Shown here piece after piece: positions 37,501 to 45,371 of a DNA stretch of 64,000 bases. Position 1 is the first letter of the stretch. The number at the start of each line of letters is the position of its first letter. Made by a program: the position numbers and the translations under genes. Under the pieces are notes generated by a model. The model ran no database searches. It was not told the origin of the DNA and saw only the letters and a list, made by a program, of their open reading frames with translations. The stretch is from Tubulanus polymorphus. Taxonomy: Eukaryota > Nemertea > Palaeonemertea > Tubulaniformes > Tubulanidae. The stretch covers positions 10,966,850 through 11,030,849 of the forward strand of contig NC_134029.1 in NCBI RefSeq assembly GCF_964204645.1, given 5' to 3'.

Positions 37501-38802
37501 ATTTATTCAACACAACAGATGTTAGCATATCTCCAAAAGAATCAGTATCACGACCTGCTGCGACCAATGAACGAATATGCGACTCCAAATTGTCACTGGA
37601 AGTCTCCAAGACTGCTTGACGAATATCTTGGTATCGGTAATCCAACAATAGCTTGCATGTGAGCATCTACAATTTTGTGCGGTTGCGCGAAACGAGATAT
37701 TAGAACACCTTACGCGCTGTAATAATTCGCCTCATTCAATGCTAGTCCACTAATACTGAGACTTGCCTTCCCTTCCAGTAACGAACGCAAGTACTGAAAC
37801 TTTTGGATGACTGGAAGTGTGTATACGTCGTGAACCGCTGCTCGATACGAATCCCAGAAGTACTGCCAATTCTTAATTTCGCCGTCGAATTTTCGTGACG
37901 ACAGTTTCGGTAAAATTGACTTCGGGCGAGCTGAACCAGCAGAATCTGTCGGTTGAGGAGTGCGTCTGCTTCTCTTGAGTGTACTGCATGTAAAACAACT
38001 TTCTGTCTCTGAAGTACTGTAATTTGGTCTCAAATTTCTGAAACTTGGAGCTGTATTCATCATCAGCCTCGATCGACTCCAGTATATCATCACTTTCATC
38101 AGATACAACCGTAATTTTCTCTTTTATCTGCTTAATGAGTCGTTCTAATTTCTCCAAGGCAGAAATCTGCGTAGTTTGACTATTAACAATCGCGTCAGCA
38201 GAGTCACACAGTTGTTTTAAATAAGATAAGTTGCCAGCACTCTTTCGGCTGCTAAGTTTTCCATCATCTGCTTTCGGTTGCATATCTTCGTATTCCAGCT
38301 ATCTGGCTCGAGGGACCAATGTCTGCTAATCGGACGGGAAAACAGTTAAGAGGATTGTACACTTACATATACTAAACTAAACTGACTTTATATTCAATAC
38401 CATTCGTCACTACATAATACAAACACTCCTACCCAGGTGTGAAGGCTAACATAACACAGACCACCGGTCTCATAAAACCGGACACAGTACATGTCTCTTA
38501 GAGGCATATCTCAGTGGGATGAATACCTTCTGTGATAAATGCAACAAAGAGCTTTCATAAGAAATTGTGTATAGTATTTGACTGTATCATAGATTCATCT
38601 TGGTTGTCTCTTGACGAATGAGATTTTAAACCCTTTAATGAAATTGCAGTGAAGTTCCCTTAAGCATGTTTAAGGCTTGATTTTTGTCTGATCATTTTGT
38701 GATTTTGTATATTTTAGGTATATGCAGAAGAACATGTCTACATTATTCAATCTTTCTGATTATTCAGTTGCTCCGCCGGAGTATCATCGAAAAGCTATCT
38801 GA
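5931..38802 (+). CDS. MORF4L1: MRG15/MORF4L1-type MRG-domain protein, 3' part (four terminal exons)
   Basis: Four short + strand exons join in phase to encode the C-terminal ~112 residues of an MRG domain, ending in a TGA at 38800-38802. Exons are 5931-6030, 11805-11874, 29850-29934 and 38718-38802, each with an AG acceptor and the first three with GT donors. Diagnostic stretches are EYFNVMIGTQLLYKWERPQY, PMSQIYGAIHLLRLF, MLAYTQLDEKSVQLLL and SDYSVAPPEYHRKAI, matching the end of MRG15/MORF4L1. In known animals MRG15 is a nuclear chromodomain protein that reads H3K36 methylation and links NuA4/TIP60 acetyltransferase and SIN3/HDAC complexes; the MRG domain is the partner-docking part. Upstream exons (chromodomain and N-terminal MRG) were not found in 1-5930 and must lie left of the window. 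The introns (5774, 17975 and 8783 bp) are filled with transposons. AATAAA at 39153-39158 is a candidate poly(A) signal. Confidence 0.93.
6670..6775 (+). repeat. ACAT/CA microsatellite
   Basis: (CATA)n grades into (CA)n with ACGC interruptions. Open frames on both strands here are simple-sequence artefacts. Confidence 0.95.
7027..9587 (-). pseudogene. Broken copy of an unnamed multi-copy invertebrate protein family
   Basis: Fragments on the - strand run from ATG near 9587 to a stop near 7027, interrupted by the CAGGG element at 7481-8685. Readable parts include SYHFTESSSTMEDYAGIVKS, NPAHKEQQFNWGEWHLL (shifted frame near 9200), TRYSGGSYLNQVKHMNG..AHAN-like, and CSKCDPCYGHFRTYEDALKL. The middle motif resembles proteins I recall as abundant, unnamed and TE-like in cnidarians and other invertebrates, with 'DEGPxHxEVQFxWTExH' then 'TRxSGxSYLNxVELxNG'. 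That is recollection, not a search. No function is assigned; a transposase-like or retrocopied origin is possible. It carries at least two frameshifts and in-frame stops, one shift lying in a G-run near 9226. Confidence 0.6.
7481..8685. mobile_element. 1205-bp CAGGG-ended DNA transposon, non-autonomous
   Basis: Ends are CAGGGCTGCCAACC and GGTTGGCAGCCCTG, inverted. They are flanked by the direct repeat ACCTTT (7475-7480 and 8686-8691). CAGGG termini suggest a hAT-like element, although the 6-bp duplication is shorter than the usual 8. No transposase was recognised; the interior includes a GCGCGCGTGCGTGTG run at 7747-7771. Confidence 0.82.
9600..10965. other. Intronic sequence without a recognised gene
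   Basis: It holds a short direct duplication (GGCAGCACTGTACGG at ~10147 and AGCAGCACCGTACGG at ~10201) and a (TCA)n microsatellite at about 10484-10524. Nothing else was recognised. Confidence 0.5.
10484..10524 (+). repeat. (TCA)n microsatellite
   Basis: About thirteen consecutive ATC/TCA triplets. They give a spurious poly-serine run in one frame. Confidence 0.95.
10966..11260 (-). mobile_element. Truncated inverted copy of the CCATCCCA MITE
   Basis: Starts CCATCCCAAAATAATTGTCT and follows the reverse complement of 1563-2050. It shares TTTTTTTACATGGAAACAAT, a GTTGTGCACA block and TTTTTATCAAAA. The other terminus is missing. Confidence 0.7.
11805..11874 (+). CDS. MORF4L1: MRG domain exon b
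   Basis: A pyrimidine-rich tract and AG at 11803-11804 precede the exon; the donor GTAAGT starts at 11875. It encodes ILTEQPDKPMSQIYGAIHLL RLF, plus one base of a split valine codon. Phase 0 in, phase 1 out. Confidence 0.93.
12240..12600 (-). mobile_element. BEL/Pao LTR-retrotransposon 5' fragment (LTR end, PBS, start of gag)
   Basis: On the - strand, an LTR-like stretch ending ...CACAACA (12413) is followed by a primer-binding-like AGGTCCCTCGAAGCG (12396-12410). ATG at 12382 then opens MDTVSKASKAGKAANRRVAN, in frame to a stop near 12288. The layout matches the BEL copy at 38.3 kb (PBS GGTCCCTCGAGCC, ATG about 30 bp on). The LTR side carries TTTATT (AATAAA on the element strand). Gag soon runs into stops. 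Confidence 0.55.
12746..12980 (+). repeat. Dispersed repeat, partner of 44108-44397
   Basis: TTTTTAGGCCAGCCATAGGC and a later GCTCTTTGACTGTGCAACTG block match the reverse complement of 44147-44397. The two copies sit in opposite orientation about 31 kb apart. Confidence 0.75.
13218..16435 (-). pseudogene. Non-LTR retrotransposon (LINE) ORF2 relic, endonuclease + RT + Cys tail
   Basis: Read right to left: an AP-endonuclease segment at 16435-15726 with VVVRDFNSRTNT (normally GDFNSRT) and NHFEISDELPFTDHAILS (SDH-type motif). The linker near 15680-15560 reads KSWYNNDCKRARNRF. An RT remnant at about 14335-14160 has VRRGMPLPIAF and LLYADDT. The best-preserved part (13919-13218, 233 residues) is the C-terminal domain, with CVEIGRWRRPQPVPYENRTC and CYDDKIEDLYHVLLVCPTY, a Cys-rich tail seen in several LINE clades. 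Between 14.45 and 15.55 kb the RT is lost or replaced. Stops and frameshifts make it inactive; the 5' end of the endonuclease is missing. Confidence 0.85.
16772..17803 (+). CDS. LINE ORF1 protein, L1-type coiled coil + RRM (343 aa)
   Basis: Intact frame from ATG 16772 to TAA. Residues 1-90 are acidic/serine-rich then basic (PARKKNRKRER). About 93-191 is heptad-like coiled coil. From 197 on is an RRM-like fold (RRNNLRFFNI, then DATIVKFFDRQIRN), and a C-terminal domain follows with FFKKVWANANGVLFGSKK. This is the architecture of L1-type ORF1p (Transposase_22), an RNA-binding trimeric chaperone. It lies in the same orientation as the ORF2 at 20.1 kb and probably belongs to the same element, separated by the TTAA-flanked insert at 18.5-19.9 kb; that link is inference. 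Confidence 0.85.
   Translation: MMSQTSQTSIDKKTLLCEKEKEKESILNSDDNEMSDDECQDSCIDPSFSISPSITPQFVHERVRKDSKLEPARKKNRKRERMSTASDSGNNVDFLAELMTKMEDMKSEIISENKKTLNSLKAGMKSMVEKQLAAQNKTFENMLRRHDTRLYDLERQYESLHSELRELRDMKEAVKKSESEMIKLKMKVTENNQYPRRNNLRFFNIEHSEGENCKEIIVSSLNNHLKDQIKPLRSTDIEIAHRVPSITWSTGTDKIYADATIVKFFDRQIRNEIYFNKKDLKEADFYVSVDLCPEMSSIKKKAEESGFFKKVWANANGVLFGSKKSDESKHKLNLLDPAFGILQ
18486..19922. mobile_element. 1437-bp TTAA-flanked non-autonomous DNA element
   Basis: Inverted ends AGGGTAACTGACACTTTT and AAAAGTGTCAGTTACCCT are flanked on both sides by TTAA (18482-18485, 19923-19926), as in piggyBac-type insertions. No transposase frame is present. It sits between LINE ORF1 and ORF2. Confidence 0.85.
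20174..20242 (+). other. 2A-like ribosome-skipping motif in LINE ORF2
   Basis: The encoded segment ends LLILLCNDVELNPGP; DVELNPGP is at 20219-20242 and fits D(V/I)ExNPGP exactly. 2A-like peptides are known in non-LTR retrotransposons of sea urchins, lancelets and trypanosomes, where translation skips the Gly-Pro bond. Here it would release a ~54-residue hydrophobic leader from the endonuclease-RT protein. Function is inferred from the motif only. Confidence 0.85.
21819..24904 (+). mobile_element. Mutator-like (FLYWCH-type MULE) transposon nested in LINE RT
   Basis: Inverted ends of about 85 bp: the left carries ACTTCTCCGACAGAACTCCT and AAAACTTCTCCACCATTTCT. The right, reverse complemented, reads GACAGAACTCCTCC... 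AAAACTTCTCCACCATTTCT. Flanks GATGCAATA (21810-21818) and TATACCATA (24905-24913) could be a decayed 9-bp target duplication (6/9 identical), the size MULEs make. Removing the insert rejoins the LINE RT frame (ECVIYDAI | FQHVDSH). Confidence 0.88.
23218..24635 (+). pseudogene. MULE transposase with N-terminal FLYWCH zinc finger
   Basis: ATG 23218 opens MAEIIKTARGGSKLCFNGHM. A FLYWCH-type finger follows (F-x-G-x-x-Y ... W-x-C ... C-x-G) and is broken by an in-frame TGA at 23311-23313 just before WACVKKGADRCRG. The transposase body has DGAFSMSPPLFNQVYVI (first D), YIMIDFEQAVHKAI (second D) and TNNICEAWNNKFYNLVGHKH (the [E]-containing C-terminal signature of MULE/Far1 proteins). At 24489 the frame ends early at SVCSLQ. 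A one-frame shift continues as VGQRPAKRQQKKYMDLQ to a TAA at 24633-24635, so a small indel has split the C-terminus. It acts on its own TIRs by DDE chemistry in living relatives; this copy is dead by two lesions. Confidence 0.9.
27180..27893 (-). pseudogene. LINE ORF1 fragment (coiled coil + RRM type)
   Basis: From 27893 downward: METEDLRQ-like coiled coil (MEDLRQDNQRLNDIVIDLQM), RSMREDLLFFGINEEASED (RRM start), then in a shifted frame GVHRIGKPKNGTIRPIVVKF and DELAHHRIQIAQQLPKQIR, typical of L1-type ORF1 C-terminal domains. A later frame at 27240-27058 may be its tail. It is of a different family from the ORF1 at 16.8 kb and is on the opposite strand. Confidence 0.7.
28600..28860 (+). pseudogene. 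Small LINE reverse-transcriptase remnant
   Basis: Shifted frames read FRKTFDKVLHQRLLNKLLGN (RT motif DF.KAFD.V.H..LL.KL) and MQGSILSRLLFTF (normally PQGSILGPLLF). Many stops. Only the palm A-B region remains. Confidence 0.65.
29318..29470 (+). repeat. Dispersed repeat shared with 35645-35775
   Basis: Both copies contain GGCAGCAGTCTT, GTCAATGCTGGAAAATGGGC and CTCAGATGCNCCAAAA, then CCCTCGAAA. Same orientation. Confidence 0.75.
29460..29820 (+). repeat. Degenerate copy of the ~153-bp repeat
   Basis: It shares TATGGTCACCAGGGGCATTG, AATAACTTAGTAT, ATATTTTGTTACCACAA and the closing GTGG-TCC-GACCCCTAG-like segment with 2290-3010. It lies directly before MRG exon c. Confidence 0.6.
29850..29934 (+). 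CDS. MORF4L1: MRG domain exon c
   Basis: Acceptor tttcAG at 29848-29849, donor GTATGT at 29935. With the G carried from exon b it reads V-KLGNMLAYTQLDEKSVQLL and on to THIHDVI, ending two bases into a lysine codon. Exon b and c phases match exactly. Confidence 0.93.
29941..31364. other. MRG intron 3, no recognised gene
   Basis: Unique-looking A+T-rich sequence. Short open frames near 30.5 and 31.0 kb have no recognisable protein features. Confidence 0.5.
31365..31380 (+). repeat. piggyBac terminal sequence with TTAA target
   Basis: TTAACCCTTTGGTGCC matches the canonical piggyBac form TTAA followed by CCCT. It lies about 550 bp beyond the transposase C-terminus. Confidence 0.75.
31369..33785 (-). 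pseudogene. piggyBac transposase (PGBD-like), frameshifted, with one transposon end
   Basis: ATG at 33785 opens MATFRNQRRRNIFERFADDR and an acidic/serine N-terminus. The frame slips in a run of about ten G (33543-33552 on +), resumes as FLDELSDDNWTNAITV, slips again near 33270, then runs as DELKSFLGLIIAVGLVQIRE. DDE_Tnp_1_7 signatures follow: QLSIDESMIKSKGR (first Asp), YQIFMDNWFSSLEV (second Asp) and QNMGGVDIMDRKVTSYKRHM (third Asp). The C-terminal Cys-rich finger lies at about 32106-31912 (CGACGVRMCPDPCFRHWHY). The left transposon end TTAA-CCCTTTGGTGCC is at 31365-31380. No matching right TIR was found by 34.5 kb. Confidence 0.88.
34509..34580 (+). repeat. Dispersed repeat shared with 54913-54985
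   Basis: AACAAGAAAC(A/G)AA(A)TTCTTAATATGGACT and ACATGATATTGTATGTTTAA occur in both places in the same orientation. Confidence 0.7.
34726..34925 (+). repeat. Second copy of the CGTCCGTCCG repeat
   Basis: CCACTTGGGACTTTAGTCTC, then GCGGGCTATTGCGTTCACTT, matches 211-275. It continues into a part matching 4985-5110, so the two left-hand repeats are pieces of one family. Confidence 0.75.
35100..35606. mobile_element. 507-bp MITE with AAGGC(C/T)GG ends
   Basis: Inverted ends AAGGCCGGTTTATGTCGAC and (revcomp) AAGGCTGGCTTATGTCGAC. Further inward both arms carry an AGCAACTG-type block. No coding capacity. Confidence 0.8.
35645..35775 (+). repeat. Dispersed repeat shared with 29318-29470
   Basis: Second copy of the GGCAGCAGTCTT...AATGCTGGAAAATGGGC repeat, immediately after the 507-bp MITE. 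Confidence 0.7.
35925..36045 (+). repeat. Dispersed repeat shared with 50883-51035
   Basis: GCAACTGTTTTGTTTATA(C/T)A followed by TTTATGACT(A/C)TAGGT and, later, GAAAATTTGAAGAAT appear in both, same orientation. Confidence 0.6.
37260..38330 (-). pseudogene. BEL/Pao LTR retrotransposon gag with primer-binding site
   Basis: On the - strand an LTR-end-like ..GCAGACA is followed by the PBS-like TTGGTCCCTCGAGCCAGAT (about 38321-38303). ATG at 38283 opens MQPKADDGKLSSRKSAGNLS. A coiled-coil start is followed, after a frameshift near 37.98 kb, by the BEL gag core: LPKLSSRKFDGEIKNWQYFW, IQKFQYLRSLLEGKASLSIS and GLALNEANYYSA. Another frameshift then gives LLDYRYQDIRQAV to LRSYMKVEVNVLEAT (37666-37328). 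Gag coats the particle RNA in live elements. Protease, RT and the 3' LTR are absent. Confidence 0.85.
38718..38802 (+). CDS. MORF4L1: MRG domain exon d with stop codon
   Basis: Acceptor ttttAG at 38716-38717. The first G completes AAG (Lys), followed by YMQKNMSTLFNLSDYSVAPP and EYHRKAI, then TGA. The terminal PPEYHRKA(V/I) is the hallmark C-terminus of MRG15 proteins. A BEL/Pao relic ends about 400 bp upstream. Confidence 0.94.
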
Positions 38803-40915
38803 TCAGCACATGCGTTAAGGATATGCAATGAGAGAACTAATTAAAACAAACTGTGTAATACATGTAAAACCAGAATATGTAGTTACTGCGATGTCAGTTC
38901 GAAGACCACTACTTAAAAATTTCTTGTTATATGTAATTATGTGATCATGAAAATCATCAACAAAATGTTGAAATGTCTCATCTGTATGCAGTTTGTTGTC
39001 AGATACATAATGATGAATATTTTGAAACGCTCCGTCATTTTTCAAAAACAATTGCTGTCTTTTCGATTAAGTATTTAATTACATTTCATTTTATGCAAAT
39101 TAACATCAGACGAAATCTTCTAAAATTAATTATTGCCTGTGTTTCCGTATGTAATAAATACCGGTATGCGGATCATGTAAACCGATGCTTACACTGGTAT
39201 TTATTGATAATTTGTTTATGTACATAATCATTTTTCAACTAAAAGTGTCATTTTTCTGTAGATAGGGAGGTACTTAATGATTAAAGTTGCTCCTGTATTT
39301 GGTGTGGTAGTATGTATGTAGTGAGGCCAAGCAAAAGGTACCCTTGTTTCTCATCAGCCCTTTTTGGAAAAGTGATGAGGGAGGCACGTTCTTCCTTTTT
39401 AAAGAAAAAGAAATAAAAAGCCTTTTTCCAGATTCTTTAAGTGACGAGGGTGACTATTTTTATGCCCTAATAAGACCTTGTGGGGCATGCTGTATTCACT
39501 TGGTCTTCCGTCTGTCTGTCGGCAGTGGTTTCCGTGCCCTAGCACCTAAACCCTTTGACAGATTTTCCTGTCAATGACCTTGAATTTGGAAAGCACTTCA
39601 TTACTGAAATGCTTACCTTCTACATAACGCTAGGGCAGTCATCTTGAATTTTTAATAGCGCAATACAGCCTATAATTCTTGATGGATTTCCACAGAACTT
39701 AGTTTAAGAATAGGGGCAGGTAAGCTGTTCACTCCTAATGAATATGGATGTCATCAGCAAGCAAACAGGGCCACCAGGGTGGCCATCTTGAATTTATCAT
39801 TAGCATGATACAGCCATCAATTCAAAATGAGCTGTAAGTCACACACAGTAAATTCTGACAAATTCATAAAGCTTTTTGTATCAAGTTCTGAAGTGAAATG
39901 GCCCAGTCATATTGGGGATGAAAACTTGTGATCTTTTTAATATGTAAGGACCAAAGGACGGTCATCATGTAGACACTAGACACATAAATCTGAAACTAAA
40001 TAGTCACCGGTTTATTATTTGTACCTATTGTTTTTGTGTGGAAAATGCTTTTGCGGTGTAAGGTGAGTTGGTGAACGTTGGTAAATCCTGGACATAATAT
40101 GCATCCAATGTCTAGTGAGTGTGGAGCAGGATGTCTCGAGAAGGGTGCATCCCACAACAGATTGATCCCTACATAAACATAGGCCTTCAGTAAGAGTGTT
40201 ATCAGTAGGCAATTAGGGAACGCTATCTTATTGAATAAATCCATGCCCAAGTGTTCTTCAATTGACCTTGCATTCCTTATGATTCGTATGTATGTCTGAT
40301 GTTTACTCTGCATTACGCAATATGTATGTAGTAATATTTTCATTCGACAAATTTGATTTCTATCACAGTTTATTCATGAATTTGCTTTGGATATGTAGGC
40401 ATACAGATGACAGTTGTAAATGTAATCTGACCTTCTGAAAGATGAAACTAGATCTCCAATTCTTGCACTTGTTCCAGAACTTTTATAATTATAGACTTAT
40501 TAAGAATTTTTATTAAATAAAGCGTAGATGCGTTCAAGAAATTCTTGTATTTTTTATGACATTGAGGTTTATATGGCAGGTGTCTTATGTCACTTAGCCT
40601 AACTCAGAAAAACCTGGACCGACAAAATCAGTTTGCTTTTACCATACCCATGTACATCAAAAATCTGTTTTCTGTGTGTAGTATCTACACTTCTCACAAT
40701 TTGAACAAGATTGGCAGGAGAGGATCCGTCTGGGCGCATAAGGATCACATGCTACCATCACAATTTTCCGATGCCCCAGTAAACACAAATACTTTGTCAT
40801 ATAAAGATCTTATTTTCAGCATATATGTAACACTAAATGATGTATTTGTAAGACATCATATCTACGTCCAGAAATTTAAGATACGAAGAATCGATGTCAA
40901 GTAATTCACGCACCA
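38803..40915. other. MRG 3' UTR and intergenic sequence
   Basis: Begins with the MRG 3' UTR (AATAAA at 39153-39158). The rest has no recognised gene; the - strand frame at 40343-39996 has no protein-like features. Confidence 0.5.
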
Positions 40916-40919
40916 AAAT

Positions 40920-43594
40920 GGGTCGATCCTAGTTCCAGGACGTGTTAACTAGCTTTCAATTTTCGGTTACGGATACACATTCTTAGCTTCATTTCAAGGT
41001 CGTTTACACTATCAAAAAATTCTCCAGAAAAAAAGAGTCCAGAAAATGGTGGAGTGCGCAGGCGTCACCACATGTCGGTTTTTTGACGCCTTATAAAACG
41101 TTACCATTATGAAACCTAAACAATGATAACCATTCAGCGTCATTTTACAAACGACAACCGTAAATCGATGTGCAAAACGTCACAGGTTTATGTGTACACA
41201 TACAAGCTATTTGGCAAAATATTATTGATAAAGATGTAGAATGGCTCCCTGGGATTATATAATGACCTCTATTTGAACGTCGAAATGTTATATCGCATTG
41301 AATATCGTGAGAAGACGTATTGCAATAGTAAAGGATGTATGATTATATCAGGAGCGGCAGGGATAAATAGAAATGATAAGTAAATCGGATTATTCGGTTA
41401 AATGGCGGATGTATACACGATTTGGAAGTCTGATATAAAAGTCAGACCCTGACATGGGGATGCTATCTACGATCTGAGTTAGGCCAGCGTGAATTTCATC
41501 GGCGGCTACAAGCGGTCGATATAAAAACGTGTAAACATATAATTTCAATATTCAAATGTTTTAGAAAATATGTTCGATATTAGACGTATGCAGGTTTCAT
41601 GAGATTAGCAATCTATAATAGCATAGCTGTCATATACGGCTCCGCGTCCACTGATGTGTATAAGGTGACAATTCAATTCAATACTTTATTGATCCTTATT
41701 ACATTGAAATTCCGGGATAAAATTCCAAAAATCAATAAATTTGCAAATTTTAAAATAAGAAAATACAAGACACACGGCTAATTCATACAGAATAACATGA
41801 ATAAGTTATTTAAATGACAATGTCTACTTCAACCCAGACTCAAGTCTAGGATATCAAGTGACAGTCAGACCGGGCCCCAGGACCGGGCTGGCTGGCTACA
41901 CGATATGCTCAAAGTCATGATGAAGCAGACATCGGTGAGCTCTTTCTTCAACCGTGGAGGCAATGAAGGTGCAGACCAGCTTAGAGGCAAAAGTCAATCG
42001 AAGTCACAAGTTTTTTTTTTAATTAGACCAGTCGAAGACTGTATCATCTACCCAATCGCCAAATCTCATAATCCCGAAATTTCTTAAAACTTCGATTTCA
42101 AATTTGCAATTCCTCATTAGCTTATACCAGAAATTCTACATTTTTTCACAGGCGTCAAATAATTTATTAAAGTTAATTTTCTTGTTCAAAACTGGGTCAT
42201 GTCAGTTCGCATAATGAATGTGTCTTTTGATGACTCCAATGTCTCAGTCTCTATTAGGTTCCAATCCCACAATAAAAACTGATCTCATTTCAATTCAATT
42301 CAGACTTTGATGACTCCGGCCAGTGAGTGTCGCCGCTGGTTTATCCATACGGCGCTATTAAGTTAAGTCCAGACAAGGTATATTTCTAAAAGGAAATATA
42401 CTGCGACAGGTGGTTTTGCAAAGTCATTAAAAATCAAGATCAAAAGCGTCTAAGGATACAATTATTCCGATTTTGGAGAGAGAAGTTCATAAAGAATGAA
42501 TAAATTAATGAAAATTAAAAAATCGGAAGTAATAAACGAACAGTTTAAAAGCAGAAGCACCCGTCGCGATAAAATGAAGATTTAAATATTACAGAATCAT
42601 TCTGAAAAACGAAATGAAAAGAAACAAATGCTACTGTTGATAGTATTCACGTACAAATTGTAGAATGAGAATAGAAAATTTAATTGAATACAAGTCACGA
42701 GAAGAGCAAAGAGATTTAGACAATCAATCCGGGGCTTGAAATAAAGAAACTGCTTGAAATGAATAAACTCGAATGCAAGATCTTTGCTTTCGAATAATTT
42801 GTTAATTACAAGGGTACAGGGTAGACCTAAGGTTCATATAAATATATATTTTTGAATTTTGAAATCAGGGGATCTAAAAATAGTATTCATCATTAGCGGG
42901 ACGTCGATTCAGCAATTAATTTTTCAGGGAAGAGCCGATCAGCCTTCCAGAAAGGGAATGCGCATCATCCGTGAGTGTCGCAAAAAAATTATCTCATTGC
43001 TAATTAAAGTTGAAAATAACATGTACGTTGTTTTCTGAATACTAAAAGATTCTTCATCTTATTTGTGTTCTGTCTACTTAATTGCGGAAATCCGATGTAT
43101 TCGAAGTACTGGGAACAATCAAGTATTGAATTAAGTAACAATTAAGTATATTTGATGAGTAAGTATATTTGAACTTGAATTTGAGCCCACTAGGTGGTGG
43201 TATTGGAAGACACCAGGTGGTTCGATCAACTTAATATGCTCCAGCGCCGTGGCGCTGTCGCAAAAAATACTGATCTCACCAAAGTTCATTATGAAATGAT
43301 GAACATTTGAATATGAACTTTGGTGATTGCAATGTCGGTGTTTCCATTTATTTGGACAATTCGTTTATTTGATTTAACGTATGATTCATAAATTATTTAA
43401 GCATCACATTCCCGCTGCAAAAGTTCATGCTGGGTCATTTCAACCATAGTCGTGTAAGGGAACACTTCTATGTTTCCACATACCGACATGACCCAGTCTT
43501 CAAAAACACGTCATAACGCCTGCGCAGTCTACTGATTTCTCGACTTAACCGAAAATTGAAAGGCAGTTTATGCTTCCTGGAACTAGGGTCGCCC
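40920..43594. mobile_element. 2.7-kb TIR DNA element, non-autonomous or eroded
   Basis: Left GGGTCGATCCTAGTTCCAGG and right (revcomp) GGGCGACCCTAGTTCCAGGA face each other. Both continue with CTTTCAATTTTCGGTTA. Further in, TGCGCAGGCGT and ACATGTCGG/TCATGTCGG blocks are also mirrored, giving imperfect arms of about 180 bp. Only short, unconvincing open frames lie inside. Confidence 0.75.
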
Positions 43595-44107
43595 TAAGTA
43601 ATAAGAAAATTAGTCTGAGACTGGACCCCTTCCGAATTAGGCGGTTACCGGTTTAAAGAAGTAAAAAGAGCCCCATGGGGCACTATGGCCAGCATGTCAG
43701 CATTTCATAAAATGGCAAATGATGCATTCTGTGGATTAAATTTGTCCAAATACACTCCCAGCTCATTGACTAGTCAATCCCAGGCTGATAATTTACACAA
43801 TTCAATCGTGTTTTCATAAGTAGCACAGATAGCGACTGGAGCTGGCTGGAACAAATACCTCAGATAAATCTTTTCCCTAATTAGCATATAAAGGTCATCC
43901 ATCCGATTTGAAAAAAGCTATTTTTTCCCGGAATTTGCACAATTGTCAATGAAATTTTCTGTAGTGCATATAAAAATATTCCTCCCAAAAACCAAATCTA
44001 CTAAAGATTTCACAGAAATCGATATTGAAATACAATTTGAGGTCTTAAAATAAAATCCGGAAATAAAACTGTAGACGATACCGCAGGTTCACGTGAACAC
44101 CTGCTGA

Positions 44108-44397
44108 TCTCTGCGGCTAAGCCAATCACAGAGGAGTCTGCTTTCTGATAAGCTTTTTAAAACAGATATTTTTGCGATCAGATTTTCGCGAAAAAGCTCA
44201 TATAAATTTTAATGAGGCCCTTTTTCAAAATTCAGCTTCATAGGGGTTGGAGAATGGATAATGCTGTAATGAATGATTTGTATGAATATATGCTCAGTTG
44301 CACAGTCAAAGAGCCTTTACTCTAGAGAAACCATGTCATTTAAATTCGTTCCATTTGTATAGTAATATAGGCTCAGCATACGGCTGGCCTAAAAATC
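44108..44397 (-). repeat. Dispersed repeat, inverted partner of 12746-12980
   Basis: Ends ...GCATACGGCTGGCCTAAAAA. It carries GCTCAGTTGCACAGTCAAAG AGCC, the reverse complement of the block in the first copy. Confidence 0.75.
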
Positions 44398-45371
44398 AAT
44401 GGATAGAAATAGAGAATTGCTGACCAGTCAAATGGCATTACTAATTTCTTGGTATTTCATACGATCATAACTTAGCGAATATCCGCGCTTGCCAGAGTTT
44501 GATTGCCTCCCGTCAACCCAAAAACTCTGGCTGCAGACCTACGAATGGTACACCGCCCAAGATTTAGATTTCTTGGGCGGATGAGTTCAGTAGTTCTATC
44601 AATACAACGCATCTGAGTCACCAGTCCGTTAATAGACTTCAATTTCTCAAATTCCACAACTCCTCTGCTTTGGTTCACTCAAGATGCACTTGCATTATGA
44701 AAACTACGGCTAATTCGCAGGTCATAAGTGTGTAATACAATGTAGTATTAACATATACATGTAGTTTCAACATAGCCCAATATCAATCACCAACAGAGAT
44801 AGATCAACAGTATATGATGACAGTATAAAACGGGTATGAAATAAATTTTACCGGCTAAGGCAGATTACCGAATAGAGCGATACTGGCCTAGGCAATATCT
44901 TGTACTGAAAAACAGTAGTCAAATGGAAATTTTGATTTCATTTTACTGAATTGAACGGATTACCAGATAGACTGGTGCCGGTTAGAGGGGTCTACTTTTG
45001 TAACGATGGCAAAAGCCTGTCGATAGCATGCATGAGAGTGCGTCATTTGGATGTCGAATGTCTAGCATTGTGAACACTAGGTCAGGATGGCTAATGTCTG
45101 TCGACTATATTGCCATTGAAATGCAGATCTGTCTGAGATGTTAAAATTTTATAATACATGAAATGTATTGTCAATGATATTTTTTAATTTAATTATGAAC
45201 AGGAACCGTATATACATGTGATAACTACGGTACCAAGGAGTTATAAAATATATACAGTTAAAGGAAGTGCGAAGCTAATTAGGCATTTTACCACCTGTCC
45301 TCCACCAATAAATACAAGAAACACATGAGGTATCTTTCATCATCCGCGAACAAAATAAATCTCAGTCTAAG

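Noticed and set aside
39996-40343. 115-residue - strand frame
   Set aside because: No known motif, no support from neighbours, and typical chance composition.
41905-42087. 60-residue + strand frame inside the 40.9-kb element
   Set aside because: A short QTSVSSFF-like stretch is not enough to call a transposase.
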